A stretch of 51,123 nt of DNA from positions 1 to 51,123 of the forward strand of contig JBBSHS010000008.1 in the NCBI GenBank assembly GCA_038232515.1, in the 5' to 3' direction. Shown here one piece after another: positions 49,260-51,123 of this stretch (position 1 is its first letter; the number at the start of each line of letters is the position of its first letter). Origin of the DNA: JBBSHS01 sp038232515. GTDB taxonomy: Bacteria > Actinomycetota > Acidimicrobiia > Acidimicrobiales > JAUJNH01. The position numbers and the translations under genes were made by a program. The notes below the pieces were generated by a model. That model ran no database searches. It saw only the letters and a list, made by a program, of their open reading frames with translations, and had not been told where the DNA came from.

Positions 49260-50914
49260 CAGGCTGCGCCTTCCCGACGCAGGCCGCCGGCCAGCCCCAG
49301 CAGCTCGTGTGCGTGGGCTCGGGCCACGGCCGAACCGGGCTGGCCGGACAGCATGCGGGACAGCTCCACCAGGCGGTGCTCGCCCTCGAGCACCGCGGCG
49401 GTGGCCTGTGACCGCCCGCCCACCTCGCGCTTGCGCACCTGGACATGGGTGTCGGCGAAGGCCGCCACCTGGGCCAGATGGGTGACAACCAGGACCTGAT
49501 GGTGGCGCCCGAGGCAAGCCAGGGCCCGACCGACGGCCAATGCCGCCTCGCCGCCGATGCCGGCGTCGACCTCGTCGAATACCAGCGTGCCCACGGCATC
49601 GGCCCCGCCCGCCCCCGACAGGACCAGCCGGGTGGCCAGCATGGCCCTGGCCAGCTCGCCTCCCGACGCCGTCTTGGCCAGGGGCAGCGCCGGCTCACCG
49701 GCGTTGGCGCCCAGCAGGAAAATCACGTCGTCGCCTGGATCGACGTCGCCTACCGCGACCTCGAGGCGGGCCCTGGGCATGGCCAGCTCCACCAACCGCT
49801 TCTGAACGGCGGCGGCCAGACGGGGCGCAGCCGTACGCCGGGCCCGCCCGACTTCTGCCTGCGCCTGGGCGAGCTGCGTCAGGGCCCGGCCCAGATCGGC
49901 CTCGACGGCCGTCGCCCTGACATCGTGGCCGTCGAGCTCGGCCAGCCGTGAGGCGGCCTGGTCGGCGAAGGCCATCGCCTCGGCCAGTGTGTCGCCGTAC
50001 TTGCGCCGCACCTCCCGCAGGATCTGACGGCGGTGGCGCACGGCCTCCAGGCGCTGCGGATCGTCCTCCAGCCCCTCCCCCACCGTCCGCAGGTCGAGCG
50101 TCAGCTGGCTGGCATCGGCCTGCAGGCTGCGCAGCCGGCTCTCGAGGTCGGCCAGTGGCGCCCTCCCCTGGACCTGCCCCAGAGCGGTGCCCAGCCCGTC
50201 CAGAACCGCGCCATCGCCGGACAGCAGCTCGTGGGCGGCGGCCGCGGCTTGGCGGTGGGCGGTGGCGTCGGCCAGCGCCTCTTCCTCGCCGGCCAGGACC
50301 GCATCCTCGTCCGGGTCGGCCAGGCCGACGGCGGCCAGCTCCGCCAGTTGGTACCGGAGCAGGTCGGCCTCCCGGGCCCGGGCCCGTTCGTCACCACCGA
50401 GGTCGGCCAGGGCCCGCTTCAACCCCGAGACCCTGGTGCGGGCGGCCACCAGGGGGCCCGGGTCCACCGCGCCGAAGGCATCCAGCGCCGCTCGCTGAGT
50501 GGCGCCGGCCAGCAGCGACTGGTGTGCATGCTGGCCGTGCAGATCGACCAGGCCGTCGCCGCGGCCGGCCAGGGCCGCCACCGGGACCAGCTCGCCGTCG
50601 ATCCTGGCCCGCGACCGGTTGGTAGGCACAGTGAACGTGCGGGCCAGGATGATCTCCCTGCCTTCGACCTCGAAGATCCCTTCGACGACGGCCTCCGCCT
50701 CTCCCGGTCGGACGAGGCTGGCGTCGGCCCGACCACCGACCAGCAGCTCGATGGCCTCGACGACCAGGGTCTTGCCCGCTCCCGTCTCCCCGGTGATGGC
50801 CGTCAGCCCGGGGCCAAGCTCCAGCGAGAGGTCGGCGATCACGCCCAGGTTGCGAACCCGCAACTCCACCAACCGAGACCGCACAACATCACCCGAAGTC
50901 ATAGGCACAGGCAT
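49259..50914 (-). CDS. recN: DNA repair protein RecN
   Basis: This SMC-like ATPase has 551 residues from the ATG at 50914; ATG 50902 or a GTG closer to LVELRVRNLGVIADLSLELG are alternatives, as no ribosome binding site decides. Walker A is ITGETGAGKTLVVEAIELLV. A long coiled-coil middle part follows. The C-terminal part has GANAGEPALPLAKTASGGEL (signature), VFDEVDAGIGGEAA (Walker B) and VVTHLAQVAAFADTHVQV. RecN promotes double-strand-break repair. The next gene upstream in mycobacteria is NAD kinase, which would lie beyond the window end. First gene of the steA-mctB operon here. Confidence 0.95.
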   Translation of the reverse strand: MPVPMTSGDVVRSRLVELRVRNLGVIADLSLELGPGLTAITGETGAGKTLVVEAIELLVGGRADASLVRPGEAEAVVEGIFEVEGREIILARTFTVPTNRSRARIDGELVPVAALAGRGDGLVDLHGQHAHQSLLAGATQRAALDAFGAVDPGPLVAARTRVSGLKRALADLGGDERARAREADLLRYQLAELAAVGLADPDEDAVLAGEEEALADATAHRQAAAAAHELLSGDGAVLDGLGTALGQVQGRAPLADLESRLRSLQADASQLTLDLRTVGEGLEDDPQRLEAVRHRRQILREVRRKYGDTLAEAMAFADQAASRLAELDGHDVRATAVEADLGRALTQLAQAQAEVGRARRTAAPRLAAAVQKRLVELAMPRARLEVAVGDVDPGDDVIFLLGANAGEPALPLAKTASGGELARAMLATRLVLSGAGGADAVGTLVFDEVDAGIGGEAALAVGRALACLGRHHQVLVVTHLAQVAAFADTHVQVRKREVGGRSQATAAVLEGEHRLVELSRMLSGQPGSAVARAHAHELLGLAGGLRREGAA

Positions 50915-50927
50915 AGGGCGGACCTAC

Positions 50928-51123
50928 CGGGTTTTTTGCGGCCGAAGCCCCCAACGTGCTGGGCCGGGGCGCCAGGCATGGGCGGTTTGACGGGTTTTGG
51001 GGGCGAAGCCCCCAAGGTGGGGGCGTGGGCGCTGGGCACAGGCGGTTTGACGGGGGTTTGGGGGCGAAGCCCCCAACGTGGGGGCGTGGGGGGCGGGGCC
51101 CCCCGCCCTCGCAACGCGGAGCG
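50928..51123. repeat. 60-63-bp tandem repeats with GGGGGC-GAA-GCCCCC hairpins
   Basis: Three imperfect units begin at 50928, 50991 and 51051, sharing CGGGTTTTGGGGGCGAAGCC-type starts and GGCGGTTTGACGGG junctions. Units two and three each hold a perfect hairpin TTGGGGGC-GAA-GCCCCCAA (50997-51015 and 51058-51076); unit one is degenerate. The array lies upstream of recN and runs to the window edge. No gene is seen in these 200 bases. Confidence 0.8.

Overview
The window is very GC-rich DNA from an actinobacterium. The core gene order matches two blocks I recall from Mycobacterium tuberculosis: Rv1696-Rv1713 (recN, steA, mctB, pyrG, NUDIX, xerD, scpA, scpB, rluB, cmk, der) and Rv1822-Rv1832 (pgsA2, DUF881, small basic protein, DUF881, gcvH, garA, ftsR, DUF151, MerR, gcvB). 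Here the two blocks sit next to each other. Lineage-specific insertions, the absence of mycobacterial genes and the many GGGGC-GAA-GCCCC hairpins suggest a deep-branching group such as Acidimicrobiia. That placement is inference.

Bases 1-7400 are a decayed accessory region. It holds the 3' end of an IS3-family element, a truncated tyrosine recombinase, an RRM/ABC-transporter junction, an IS3 orfA remnant fused to a VOC-protein tail, a patatin gene cut exactly at an IS end, rhodanese and prim-pol fragments, a Tn3 transposase remnant, and a peptide-ABC-transporter ATPase and binding protein broken by several frameshifts. Intact genes inside it are a secreted metallophosphoesterase, a small membrane protein and a 53-residue Cys-containing protein.

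Bases 7700-11500 encode an HtrA-like membrane serine protease, a DUF4190 protein, an RDD protein and a SEC-C methionine aminopeptidase. Bases 11500-21200 hold a glycine riboswitch and gcvP facing gcvT, then the MerR, DUF151, FtsR-like, GarA-like, gcvH, DUF881, small-basic-protein, DUF881 series on the minus strand. This combines all glycine-specific cleavage genes (P, T, H) with division and metabolic regulators. Bases 21500-30800 hold a nucleotidyltransferase/phosphomannomutase-like fusion, pgsA, tRNA-Pro(GGG), two small proteins, a SpoIIE-type phosphatase, der and a DUF512 radical-SAM protein, with ispH divergent.

Bases 30800-37200 form a tightly coupled minus-strand operon: scpA, scpB, rluB, aroH, tyrA, aroA and a cmk-plsC fusion. 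trpS diverges from it. A DksA/TraR protein, xerD, a 41-codon ORF, ald, a NUDIX hydrolase and pyrG follow. Bases 43200-50914 are a second coupled minus-strand operon: recN, steA, mctB/steB, a GT2/alkaline-phosphatase-like/polytopic fusion and a MraY/WecA-like transferase. This joins a known cell-separation pair to what looks like lipid-linked glycan machinery, and is the best candidate here for an undescribed system.

Many genes start 6-8 bases after a TAGNNT hexamer, which implies widespread leaderless transcription. Several starts were chosen on that basis.
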